From: Isoetes taiwanensis
Taxonomy: Eukaryota > Streptophyta > Lycopodiopsida > Isoetales > Isoetaceae
DNA length: 64,000 nt
Assembly: GCA_021234155.1 (NCBI GenBank)
Contig: JAJEKV010000026.1
Coordinates: forward strand, 682,001 to 746,000
Reading direction: 5' to 3'
This document shows positions 54,235 through 64,000 of this stretch, in pieces; the stretch's first letter is position 1, and every line of letters begins with the position of its first letter. The position numbers and the translations under genes are program-made. The notes under the pieces are model-generated. The model did not search any database. It was not told where the DNA came from and saw only the letters and a list, made by a program, of their open reading frames with translations.

Positions 54235-56265
54235 GAGAGGAGAAAAAAATGGAACGTTGGCGCTCCTTGCGCCTGTCTCGGGAAACGTGTGAAGCCTGAA
54301 ACTCGATGGATGAGTCCCTGCTAGAGGATGTTCTCCAGAGTCTTGGGCTTCCTCAGATCCCATTAGAACATGATGTGACAGTCACTGATGTTAGGAATCT
54401 TCTTAGCTTAGCGTACAACAATCAATCTAGGATAGGATTCAGTAGGACGTCAGTAGGCAGTCATTTTCTTAGTATTTTGTGCTTCGACAGATTAGGATCC
54501 CTCAGAATCTCTGCTCATAATACCGGATATTTGGCTCTGGGGAATCGCTTCCCCAGAAATTTCTTTCATCTTAGTGTCCCCATAGATTTTGGTGCTGAAC
54601 CTCTAGTATGGTGGGCTCTATTCTTCGATTTGCAGCCAGCAGAGAGATTCGAGGACCTAGACATCTTGGTGTGGAGATTTCAAGTCGCCAATTAGCAGGA
54701 AAAATGGAAGGCAGGGTCGGAAAGAGCAGTTACGTAAGACCAAAACAAGGAACTCAGGAGGCAAGAATGGAGGACGAGGAATGGACGCAAATCTTTTGGA
54801 TGGAGGACAGAAGGGATGAAGCTTGGAAAAATCTCAAGGAAATTTACATAGCCTTTAATCTTATCAAAGATCAACAGAAGGCTGCTGCTGTCTGCATGGG
54901 AGTGCAAGAGGAGGGCCGAGTTGTGGCGGGAATGAAAAAATATGAGGATATCGAAAAGGATTACTCCGAGGGAAGGGCGAGTGACAGAGATTGGGTGTGG
55001 AACATGCTGGAAATAGCTCAGGCTATGGATCACTCTCTGTACAAGTTGATTACAGTTAAGCAAGGGCATACAGAGGAAGATTGTTGCACTTTAAAAAACA
55101 ACATTTTCAGAAGATCAATGGACGAGATGCTTAGTAAGGCGAAGATGATAGCGGTTAAACTGGACAGCCTAAAATGGACCTCCAAGGCAAGTGTTAAACT
55201 CATAAAACGATGGGAGGAGGTTGAAGATCATGTTATAGAATGGCATAAACGTCAGTTCAAGGCCTCTCTCCCAAATAACACTACTTTCTTGGAACAAATC
55301 TCCACTTCTTTCGAAACCTATCAACTCAATTTGAAAAAAGGAGGGCTTAAGGAATGTAGTATCAGAGACAGCAATGGGTTCTTTAATCCTGTAGAAGTCG
55401 AGACGTGCGGGTGCCAGAATTGCAAGATAATCAAAGAAAACATGCTTCATAGCACGAACACCAAGGTGGGGGATCTCAAAATCCGCAACAGAATTCCGGT
55501 TATAGGCAAAAGTGACTCGGCAAAAGGTTTGATTTCCCCTGTTTCTTATAAAAATGCTTTGTTAAAAAATGATTCTTTGGATTTTTCTAAGGACAAGCAC
55601 TATGTCAGGAAAAGGGACCGGAAAAAGATTTTATAGACCTTTACTCCATCTCTGATCCCTCTGCCTATGACAATTTCTCCAAGAAAGCCTTTCTTATCCA
55701 TTTTCCCAGGAAGTGTCTGTCTATTAGTGAAGTCAAGATGTGGGTTACTAAAGCTCAAAACATCCCTATCATGTCTATTCTCAAAATGGATAATAGAACC
55801 TTCCAAATAGTCTGCAGGGACGAGATCTGTGTGGATCAAATTCTTAAAAGGAAAGTGGATCAAATTAATTACCAGCCTTTCTATATTATGAAGTGGAGCC
55901 CCAATTATGTTCCTAATAAGCCTAATCACATTTCCATTACCACTTGGGTCTCCTTCCCTAATCTCCCCCCTGTTTTCTGGACCAACTCTCACCTCAAGGC
56001 CATATCCGAGGAATTAGGGGGTACTATTGACATCAATATTCCTCAGACGAATTATCCTTCTATATGTATTTCTAAAGCTGTTAATTCTAACTGGAAGAGG
56101 GAGATTATGGTGAAGACTGGCCCTGATGACTTCTTGAGTCTCAAGATCAACTACTCTAAGATGCTAGTCTTATCTCCGGGGGAGACCTCTGGGAAAGGTA
56201 AGGACATTCAGACCGCTGGGAAAGGTAAGGACATTCCCCAAAAGGAGCAGACCAGACAGACTTGG
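54235..56265 (+). mobile_element. L1-g 5' part (5' UTR and most of ORF1)
   Basis: This begins gagaggagaaaaaaatgg after the target duplication. It carries ORF1 and stops at the gypsy LTR after cttgg (56,261-56,265). The continuation of the same L1 is at 37,928 reading down the minus strand. Confidence 0.82.
54306..56265 (+). pseudogene. L1-g ORF1 (DUF4283-type), frameshifted
   Basis: A first frame (54,306-54,695) starts MDESLLEDVLQSLGLPQIPL. A second starts MEGRVGKSSYVRPKQGTQEA at 54,704 and is Lys/Glu-rich with a C-x-C--C pattern (ETCGCQNCK). After a one-base frame change near 55,615 the third part has FPRKCLSISEVKMWV, NRTFQIVCRDE and KPNHISITTWVSFPNLPPVF, which resembles the DUF4283 RRM-like domain of plant L1 ORF1 proteins. 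ORF1 proteins bind the LINE RNA. The frame stays open into the gypsy insertion site, and the ORF1 end is found at 37,576-37,928. Confidence 0.8.
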
Positions 56266-57909
56266 TGTGACGCTCCCTGCTAAATATACGGCCCCCGGCC
56301 GTACACTCGACAGGAAATCCCCCGTCCGGCTCAACAGCCGCACAGGCCCTTCGTCTACCCCGCACTCTGAGATGACCCTAGTGCGGGGAGGGGACACGAA
56401 GGTGTCTTGCGCGCCCTTCCCCTATGGGCTCCTATAATAGCAGAAGCGATAAACACGTCCGAACTAACAACACAATACAACATACTACCTCGAAGGGTAG
56501 CTCAACCACATATCCATGGATGCAAAGAACATAATCATATGCCATAAAACATGAGAGCTCCTACCCGTGGCTCCGACACATAAGGTAGTCGACTGACTAG
56601 ATAGGCCTCAAGATAGAGCAGACCGAGTCATAACAATGGCGAGGCTGGCATAAGACAATGGCTAGGGTTGACCACTCCATCCGCCCCTCTTGTGCCTACT
56701 TTGCAGATGGGCTAGATCAAGCTGTGGCATGACTCTAACCTTCCGGATACGCAATCCCATGGCATCACCCATCGAGACTACTCCAGGTTGCATCTCCCTG
56801 GTCCGACGAGGTAGGAAGGGTTGCATCTCCCCTTCCCGGTGTCTAGAGGCTCCACGGGCGGCTAGAGAATCGTGACGACACACCCATTCGCACCCCTGAT
56901 CAACCCCCAAAACAAGAGCCAAGCCGACACTTGCAACTCTTGAGAGGCGTGGCGACACCATTGCCGGGTGAGGTGCCGGACCCATGCTCAACCCACACCT
57001 AAGTGACCGACCATAAGCCTAGCCCACTATGGGATCCCCCGAAGCCCCCACTCGGCGGGGATCCTCCCTCCATCTTGCCTCTAGCCCCGTTGTGTAGTGC
57101 TGAGTCATATCATAGCTTCCATAGCCGGTGGGTTCCTATGCACAGGCCGCAACTAATAGGAACTAAGGGATCTATACTAGGAGCATACTACCTATGGCCC
57201 TAGGTCTCTACCCCCCTTCCCAATACAAGAGGAGCAACATGATCAACCAACATCGCATACATCACATCATGATCAATATCATATGAACATCTTAACCTAA
57301 TCATACATATCTAACTAACAGTTAGGGTTCCTTGATTAGGGTTCAAGATGTTCAACAAAGGTTCTAGGGTGGCTCTACTCTAGACACGAAATACTAACCC
57401 ATCTGGAGTGCCAACCTCCAGATGAACTAACATGAACCCTACTCAACCTACCTCCTCCAGAAGCGCTTCCTCCCATCCCTGGCGTCTCCATGCTCCTTGA
57501 CGTGGGTCGAAGGGCTGCTCCCTCTACGATCATGCACACCTTCCAGGGGCTGCTGCTCCAGGCTAGACTATGACGAACGATGCTCGAAACGAGGTTTCGG
57601 GCATGTAGATGAGAGTTCAGGTGCTAGGTCAGGGAAAAAGGGTCTAGGGTTAGGGTTAGAGCCAATATAGGTGTGGGTCCACATGGGATGCCACGTGGCA
57701 CCACTAGGGTGAGGCCGTGTGGCAGTTGCTCAATAGGATAAGGCCATGTGGAAATGGGCCTTATCCTAAGGTTATCTAAGTTAAACAATTAACTTAGATG
57801 TGCACCCCTTGCCACTTCCTAAGGCATACAAGGCTACATAGGTAGACTTGTATGGTGACGGGTCCAGGAATATACGTATTAATAGCGTATATTCCCCTGG
57901 AACGTCACA
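56266..57909 (-). repeat. 3' LTR of gypsy-H3, inverted (1,644 bp)
   Basis: Reverse-complement copy of 37,929-39,566. The plus strand runs from TGTGACGCTCCCTGC to CCTGGAACGTCACA. It is preceded by cttgg, the complement of the ccaag before the 5' LTR. It faces the 5' LTR, the opposite of what an intact element has. Confidence 0.93.
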
Positions 57910-57945
57910 TTCTCCCCCCCTTAGGAGAAGCTTTTCCTCTTCTAC
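57910..57945 (-). other. Polypurine tract and end of gypsy-H3 internal region
   Basis: On the minus strand ctcctaaggggggagaa lies directly before the LTR start TGTGACG. It is the plus-strand primer site expected next to a 3' LTR and proves that this is the 3' LTR. The element sequence ends a few tens of bases farther on, near the inferred breakpoint. Confidence 0.75.
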
Positions 57946-58568
57946 CACATTCGCCAACTATATGGACTCAGCGAAGGAGTTTTTTCGCCTCTCTATCAAT
58001 TCGATTCATAAATCTCAAACAGATGGCCTACTTAAAGAACATAGAGTTACCAATTTCATATATAATTGGGGAGTATAGAGATGAAGGTTTTGAATTTTTA
58101 TTTACCTATGCCTTAAATGTCTATAGAACATGATAAAGCCATACCATTTGATGTCTTTACCATGGGATACAATCACATTTGAGAAAATAGTATTCTCATA
58201 TACATAAGCAAAAGTAAATGGGGGCTTACGACATTAATTAGTGGCTCTTATGTGTGTCATTATGTTGCACTCATGACAATAATACTATGGTAAGATTTTA
58301 GACATGTGACAAATACTAAACAAATGCTTTTGTGATTAATATATATCGCCACATGCACTACATAAATTCTTGAAGGGACAAAATTTATCGCCTTCCAAAA
58401 AAGTTTCGAATATAAGATTATCGCCAAAATAGTGATACCCATATTACGATATAGTACCACTAAAATCATCACTGGTGCATAAGTTCACAAGCACATGTCA
58501 ATGAAGATATGCTAAACATCCAACCATTAAACTTATCTGTTCACTTGAGGTCTCATTTTCCTGGAAAA
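57946..58568. other. 3' flank of the ankyrin gene
   Basis: No coding sequence recognised. It probably includes the 3' UTR and terminator of the minus-strand ankyrin gene. Confidence 0.4.
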
Positions 58569-58867
58569 TTAATCAATTTGTGATGATTGCAAAGTAGTTG
58601 CTGCAGTTGCGGTCATAATTGCATTTACTACATCGTGTTTTCCTTTGCTTAAAGCTTCATCTAATGGCGTTCGATCATAGCTGGAAGGCAAAGAACAAAT
58701 GGATTAAAGACTAGTAATCATCTGATAATTTATCTAAACTATTCTAAGCAAAATTATCTTTTTAACTGATTTCAAAGGAAACAAAGGCAGTTTATATTAA
58801 TGTGTAAAGAACTACACCGATTAACTGCAGATGGATTAGCTCCATGCGAGATCAGTTCTTGAACTAC
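58569..58867 (-). CDS. Ankyrin-repeat protein, last two exons (partial gene)
   Basis: Exon A (58,818-58,867) follows acceptor ccttgtag and encodes VVQELISHGANPSAVN. It ends in phase at a gt donor. Exon B (58,569-58,680) follows acceptor tgccttccag and encodes YDRTPLDEALSKGKHDVVNA, a Ser/Thr/Ala tail and a TAA stop. The exons join in frame, and the peptide has the ankyrin pattern (V-x-x-LI-x-HGANP, then RTPL-x-EA-x-x-GK-x-x-VV). Ankyrin repeats bind protein partners. Upstream exons are not visible before the copia-2 insertion and probably lie beyond the window. Which ankyrin family it belongs to cannot be decided from two repeats. Confidence 0.72.
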
Positions 58868-58905
58868 CTACAAGGATTTAAGTGATATATATTTACATAA
58901 ATAGT

Positions 58906-59386
58906 TGATAGAAATAACAGGTTCAGATGATATAAAGAAAGATTGATGGGGAGTAGTGACCACATCTTGGCTCCCCTGGGCTAGTGAGGATTCATACTAG
59001 CATTCATGAGAAGCAGTGGCAGTGAATGCAAGTAAAGGGCATCAAATTTGAAAAGGGGCGCTGCCTGCATATGATGCGTTTAAAATCAAAAGTTAAGCGC
59101 GTATTCTGCCTTCAGCGCCCGTATACGGTTCTGCCGTATAAAAATACGCGTGAAGAAAATGTGAATGGAAACATGGTTAGGTTTCAATGGTCCAGAGGCT
59201 TATTTCTTATGATACACCTGTGGGATATTTGGTTATGATAGAAGAAGCCTGGGTTGGAAAGTTTATCCATCCCTTAACCGCTGGGTTGATGATCATAAAA
59301 GCAGGAACCTGCAGAATAGAGTGCGCGGATCAGAGTTGTAAGGCTGTGGCGATTACATATCATTGATTTGAAGCTGAAATTTAACA
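58906..59386 (+). repeat. 5' LTR of copia-2 (481 bp)
   Basis: Starts TGATAGAAATAACAGG and ends TTTAACA before the primer site. It contains a TATA box in tgccgtataaaaatacgcg (59,137-59,144), downstream of repeated cgcccgtatacgg words. The atgt-rich part after it would be the transcript leader. Confidence 0.9.
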
Positions 59387-59387
59387 T

Positions 59388-59400
59388 TGGTATCAGAGCC
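59388..59400 (+). other. Primer-binding site of copia-2
   Basis: tggtatcagagcc matches the common plant site for the 3' end of initiator tRNA-Met. It differs from copia-1, which uses the anticodon arm. Confidence 0.92.
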
Positions 59401-59417
59401 TAGGTTGCTTGGTTACT

Positions 59418-60440
59418 ATGTCTACTAGATTTGCAGCTGCCTTGTTAAATCAGATCGAAGTATTCAAGGGTGACACAGGCTTTCAAGTCTGGAAGGAGGG
59501 TATTAAATCTGTCCTTGAGTTTGAGAACTTGTGGTATTTAGTAGATGGCAGCCAAGCCAGAGTCACCGCAGCAGCAAGTTCTGGAGGCTCCAGTCCTGGT
59601 GTTAGTACAAGTGGACCAAGTGGAGAGGCTGCAGGGTCTACTCAATCAGGGGGTCTCCTGCTTCAGCAAGAAGTGTTCCAGATGAAACAAAGGTAAAGGA
59701 GGCTCAAGCAATTATTCTGAGCAAGGTTGGTACTGCCTTAAAGCTGAGATTGAGAGGGATGAAACCACATGAGATGTGGCAATATTTGGTAAGCCAATAT
59801 GAAATCAAAAGTTCTTCTCAAATTGACTTGTTAGAACAACAATTGAGGAAACTAAAATTATTTGAGAAAGATAACCTGACAGATTTTTTAGAAAAGTTTG
59901 ACTCAATTGTTGCAGATCTAGAAGGGGCTGGAAATGTTCTAAGTGATCAATATCAAATTCTAGCATTGTCCAGAGCAGTTTCTCATAACACACACCTGGC
60001 AACATTGATTAGAAATATAGCTACTTCAAAAGAACATGCTGTGAGGATGATTAGAACTGAGTTTGAGTAGACTAAAGGTGTGCAAGATGATGAGGAATAT
60101 TCTACTGAGTTGTTGTATGCAGGGAAGCAAAGGAGAAGCTCAAATTTTGGGAGAGGTGAAAAATTGGGACCATGTTTCACATGCCACCAATATGGACACT
60201 TGAAGTCTGAATGTCCAAATGAAGGTAAAATATTTAAATGCTTTAATTGTGATGGAAAAGGACATCTGGCTGTGAATTGTCCAAGCCCAAAAGGTATTGG
60301 AGGTAAAGAAAGAGGTCGAGGCAAAAGTTTTGCAAGAGGTCGAGGTAGATTTAAAGGAGGTTCTAGTGTCAACATTGTTGAAGATACAAAGGTGGAGGAA
60401 GAGAATCCAGATGACACTATTGAGGTAAAAAATCTGCTTA
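59418..60440 (+). pseudogene. copia-2 gag, broken
   Basis: Starts MSTRFAAALLNQIEVFKGD with a Gly/Ser-rich insert. The frame is lost near 59,690 and resumes with GMKPHEMWQYLVSQYE and LEQQLRKLKLFEKDNLTDFL. A single TAG at 60,068 interrupts it. Two zinc knuckles follow (CFTCHQYGHLKSEC near 60,175 and CFNCDGKGHLAVNC near 60,240), then an Arg/Gly-rich stretch. Confidence 0.88.
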
Positions 60441-63400
60441 GTATTTCTCAAAATGTGGATAAATGTGACAGTAAGTTTCTTATTATAGATTCAGGAGCAG
60501 AAAAGACAGTAGTACATGATGTTAAATTACTAAAAGAATGCAAAAGGAGAGGTGGTCAGGTTCAGCTTGGAGATGGTGGAGTACAGGAAATTAAAGACAC
60601 AGGGGTGTTAGAAATTTTTGATTTGCAAGGAAAAAGTATGATGCTTAAGGAAGTTTTGTGTGTTCCAAATTTAGTGAGGAATTTGATATCTGTTTGCCAG
60701 CTTGTTGATCTTGGTTTCAAAGTTGTATTCGAGAAACTTGAATGCAAAGTATATTACAATAATATATTGAAGTTCATTGGAAGGAGGATTGATAACTTAT
60801 TTGGATTTAACATGTATCAATATTATTGAATTACCAACCAAGGAAACTTGTCATACTAGATTATGCCATACAAATATGAGAAACATAGATTTGCTGGCCA
60901 AAAACAAGTTTATAACAGCCAAGGAAGATGAAAAGAAAGGGCTATCTGCTGGTTGCCAACTTGGCAAGCAAACAAGACTGCCATTTAAGAAATTTGCTAA
61001 GAGAGCAAAAGGAGTATTGGATTTAATCCATACAGATTTATGTGGACCAATTAATGTTACAAGTATGAGACAAAACAAATACTTTATAACATTTATAGAT
61101 GATTTCAGTAGGAAAACAAAATGTTATCTTCTGAAACATAAAGACCAAGCTTTCGATGCTCTAAAATTGTTTATAAGATGTTGAGCTAGAAACTGGAAGG
61201 AAAGTTAAATGTATAAGGTCTGACAGGGGAGGAGAGTATTTGTCAGGATAATTCAAATCGTTTTGTGCTAAACGTGGCATTAAAAGACAGTTGACATGCA
61301 GGTATTCACCTCAACAAAATGGGGTAGCAGAAAGAAAGAATAGAACATTGTTAAATGTTGTCAGATCGATGTTGAAATTTTCAGGGCTACCTAATTTCTT
61401 ATGGGATGAAGCTGTCAGAACTGCAGTCTATATTCAAAACATGCTACCCTCAACAAGCACAAAAGGAACAATACCAAATATGTTGTGGTCAGGTGAAGTT
61501 CCAAATTGGTCATATGGATGTCTGGCTTTTGTTCATGTACCTGAAGAAATAAAAAAAAAAACTTGATGACCGTGCTTGTATAGCTTACTTAGTGGGGTAT
61601 GATGCCAACTCAAAAGGATATAGGCTATATGATCCATTGCACAGAAAGATTCTGATCAGTAGAGATGTAGTGTTTGATGAGGAAAAATATTACAAAGCAA
61701 TCCCCAATGTAAATAAAAAAATTGCTGATACTGTGGTTGCAGAAGATATTGGACAAACTTCTCATATCTTACAGGATCAACAGATGTTACAGGATCAACA
61801 AATGTCTGATGATAGTGATAATGAAGATAACTCAGGGGATGAACAACAAGAAGGCTCTGATCAAACTGAAGAAATTGAACCTGAAGCTGAGCATGAAGAA
61901 TTGGTGGAACAAGCACAAGTAATAGCACCTGAAAGAAAACAAAGGAAGAAAAGAAGGACAGAAGCTCAAGTGTTAGCTGATGAAGCTAAGTTGCAAACTG
62001 AATTATATGGCAGAAGAGAAACTGGAAAAAGAAAAAGGCATGAAATATTTGAAGTTAATTCTGTATTTGATATTTTGGTTCTAGAAACAGATAATGTTCC
62101 ATCCACATTCGATGAAGCTGTGCAAGGAAAGAATTCTCATGATTGGATTCAAGCAATGAAAGATGAGATGCATGCTTTTCAAAAAACAGGCACCTACACA
62201 GTGGTGGAAGCTTCTCAAAACAAAAATGTTGTAGGTAATAAATGGATATTTAGAATTAAACCAGGAGTGGATGGCAAATCAAGAAAATTTAAAGCAAGAC
62301 TTGTAGCACAGGGCTTTACTCAGAAAAAAGGATTGGATTTTGATGAGACATTTTCACCTTTGGTAAAAATTAATAGTTTGAGAATATTACTATCGATTGC
62401 AAATGCTTATAGTTTTGAAATTCATCATATGGATGTAAGCACAGCATTTTTGAATGCAGAATTAGAGGAGGAGATTTATCTTAAACCTGCCCCTGGCTTT
62501 GAAGAAGAAAATGGTAAGGTTTGGAGGTTAAACAAAAGCCAGACATCCATAAGGAGGACAATTATAAGTGCTTGTCTTAAGGAGTGGTATAAGTGTATGG
62601 ACAATTATCTCTTGGAGCAGGGTTTTCAAAAACTACTATGTGATGGAAATTTATACAGATATGTAGATTGTGAACATTGGTGCATTATTGGCTTGTATAT
62701 GGATGACAATATTATGGTTGCAAACAGTGCATCAATATTGATTCATTGCAAAGAACTATTAAAGAAAAGGTATCAAATGACAAATTTGGGAGAATTAAAA
62801 AGATTTCTGGGAATTGAAGTGGTTCGAGATCGAGTAAACAAACTGTTGACTTTGAGTCAGGAAACACAAATTGTCAACATGCTTAAAAAGTTTGACATGA
62901 GTGATTGCAACATTGCAAACACTCCACTAGTATCAGGTCATAAGATATCAGCTTCAATATGTCCAGAAACAATTACAGAAAAGAAGCAAATGGAGAAGAT
63001 ACCATATAGATCCTTAATTGGATGTTTATGGCAAACTGCACAAGGCCTGATATAGCATTTGGTGTCAATTTGTTAAGTAGATACAACAACAATCCTGGTA
63101 AAGAACATTGGGTAGTTGCAAAGAGAATTTTGAGATATCTTAAAGGAACATTAAAGGTTGGGATTGTATAATTCAAATGACCTAACTCTGAAAGCATATT
63201 GTGATTCTGATTGGGCTGGAGATTTGGACCAAAGAAAATCAACCTCAGGTTACATTGTACTTCTGGGAGGAGCTCCAGTGGCATGGAAGTGCAAGAAACA
63301 AAGCAGTATAACTCTTTCTAGTGCTGAGGCTGAATACAATGCAGCTGCACTTCTTACAAAAGAGTTAATATGGGAGAGAAGGTTGTTGCAGAATTGAATT

Positions 63401-63610
63401 ATGAACAAACAGGTCCAACACAAATCTTGTGTGACAATACAAGCTGTATAGCTATGACAAAGAACCCTGTACTTCATGAAGGATCAAAACACATTGAGAT
63501 GCAGGTTCATTTTATTCGAGATGAAGAAGTTTGTGAAATATAACTTATGTTAGAACAGTGGATCAATTTGCAGCCATTTTGACTAAAGCATTATCTGTTG
63601 GCAGATTTCA
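60441..63610 (+). pseudogene. copia-2 pol (protease, integrase, RT, RNase H), broken
   Basis: Protease LIIDSGAEKTVV near 60,485; integrase zinc region (CHTRLCHTNM, GCQLGKQ); core with LIHTDLCGP near 61,030, RSDRGGEY near 61,220 with a stop just after, and YSPQQNGVAERKNRT near 61,305; an A-run frameshift near 61,555; RT with KARLVAQGFTQKKG, MDVSTAFLNAELEEE and catalytic YMDDNIMV near 62,700, but the LYGLKQ region is scrambled at about 62,530; RNase H with YCDSDWAGDLDQRKSTSGY near 63,200 and a frameshift at about 63,395. Confidence 0.9.
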
Positions 63611-63666
63611 GGAGCTCAAGAATATAGTACAATATAATAATAGATTTATATCATCTGAAGGGGGAA

Positions 63667-64000
63667 TGATAGAAATCACAGGTTCAGATGATATAAAGAA
63701 AGATTGATGGGGATTAGTGACCACATCTTGGCTCCCCTGGGCTAATGAGGATTCATACTAGCATTCATGAGATCACTGGCAGTGAATGCAAGTAAAGGGC
63801 ATCAAATTTGAAAAGGGGCGCTACATGCATATGATCCGTTTAAAATCAAAAGTTAAGCGCGTATTTCGCCTTCAGCGCCCGTATACGGTTCTGCCGTATA
63901 AAAATACGCGTGAAGAAAATGTGAATGGAAACATGGTTAGGTTTCAATGGTCCAGAGGCTTATTTCTTATGATACACCTGTGGGATATTTGGTTATGATA
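63667..64000 (+). repeat. 3' LTR of copia-2 (partial, first 334 bp)
   Basis: TGATAGAAATCACAGG follows the purine tract and tracks the 5' LTR to the window end. Confidence 0.92.

Larger units (their letters stand above)
58906..64000 (+). mobile_element. Ty1/copia LTR retrotransposon (copia-2), 3' LTR cut by window end
   Basis: 5' LTR 58,906-59,386, tRNA-Met primer site 59,388-59,400, gag from 59,418, pol to about 63,600, purine tract gaaggggg near 63,660, and 3' LTR from 63,667. The LTRs differ at roughly ten positions over the 334 shared bases. Coding frames are broken in several places. It lies 38 bp upstream of ankyrin exon A, in the opposite orientation, within the intron. Confidence 0.92.

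Noticed and set aside
56266-57909. Independent DNA transposon or solo LTR inserted in L1 ORF1
   Set aside because: It is a reverse-complement copy of the 37.9-kb LTR with an adjacent purine tract and a matching target duplication, so it is the element's own 3' LTR.

Overview
The window is nuclear DNA of a land plant with a repeat-rich genome. Evidence: Ty1/copia and chromodomain Ty3/gypsy elements with plant initiator-tRNA-Met primer sites, many L1-type LINE copies, a COPT/Ctr copper transporter, a plant-type PPR pseudogene, spliced exons with GT-AG borders, and no operons or bacterial signals. The species cannot be told from sequence alone. Host genes are few: one intact COPT-like gene (18,650-19,069, minus), the last two exons of an ankyrin-repeat gene (58,569-58,867, minus), exon remnants of a DnaJ-type chaperone (52.5-53.0 kb), and a decayed PPR gene (27.3-27.7 kb, minus).

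Layout. 0.35-5.03 kb: a dead copia element with both LTRs and a half-tRNA primer site, cut at its 3' end by a LINE (5.03-8.0 kb, minus). 9-16.5 kb: LINE and gypsy fragments. 16.5-29 kb: mostly unassigned sequence with COPT, short 3' ends of a microsatellite-tailed non-LTR element, LINE pieces and the PPR pseudogene. 29.8-31.35 kb: a LINE with a 54-nt poly(A) tail, then a triplicated tRNA-like SINE. 32.0-57.9 kb: a nested stack. It holds one full-length L1 split in two, an RTE-like element inside its endonuclease, and a large Ty3/gypsy element inside its ORF1 region. 58.9 kb to the end: a second copia element in an intron of the ankyrin gene.

The main discovery is the gypsy element (LTR 37,929-39,566; internal region to about 49,370). 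Upstream of gag it carries a histone H3-like gene (40,111-41,258). The protein begins MARTKQT-RK like the H3 tail and ends in a gap-free H3 histone fold of about 90 residues, separated by a long charged insert. Next come a pair of 80-bp hairpin repeats, a TATA box and an intact 479-codon ORF of unknown function. Gag-pol follows and ends in a chromodomain, the module that in related proteins reads methylated H3 tails. One element therefore encodes both an H3 tail and a likely H3-tail reader. I know of no described gypsy lineage with this content. This copy has frameshifts in the H3 gene and in pol.

The stack also records an inversion. The L1 target-site duplication (32,034-32,049 and 54,219-54,234) and the gypsy duplication (37,924-37,928 and 56,261-56,265) each occur once per strand, and the two gypsy LTRs face each other. 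A single inversion with breakpoints near 49.37 and 57.94 kb explains all of this.
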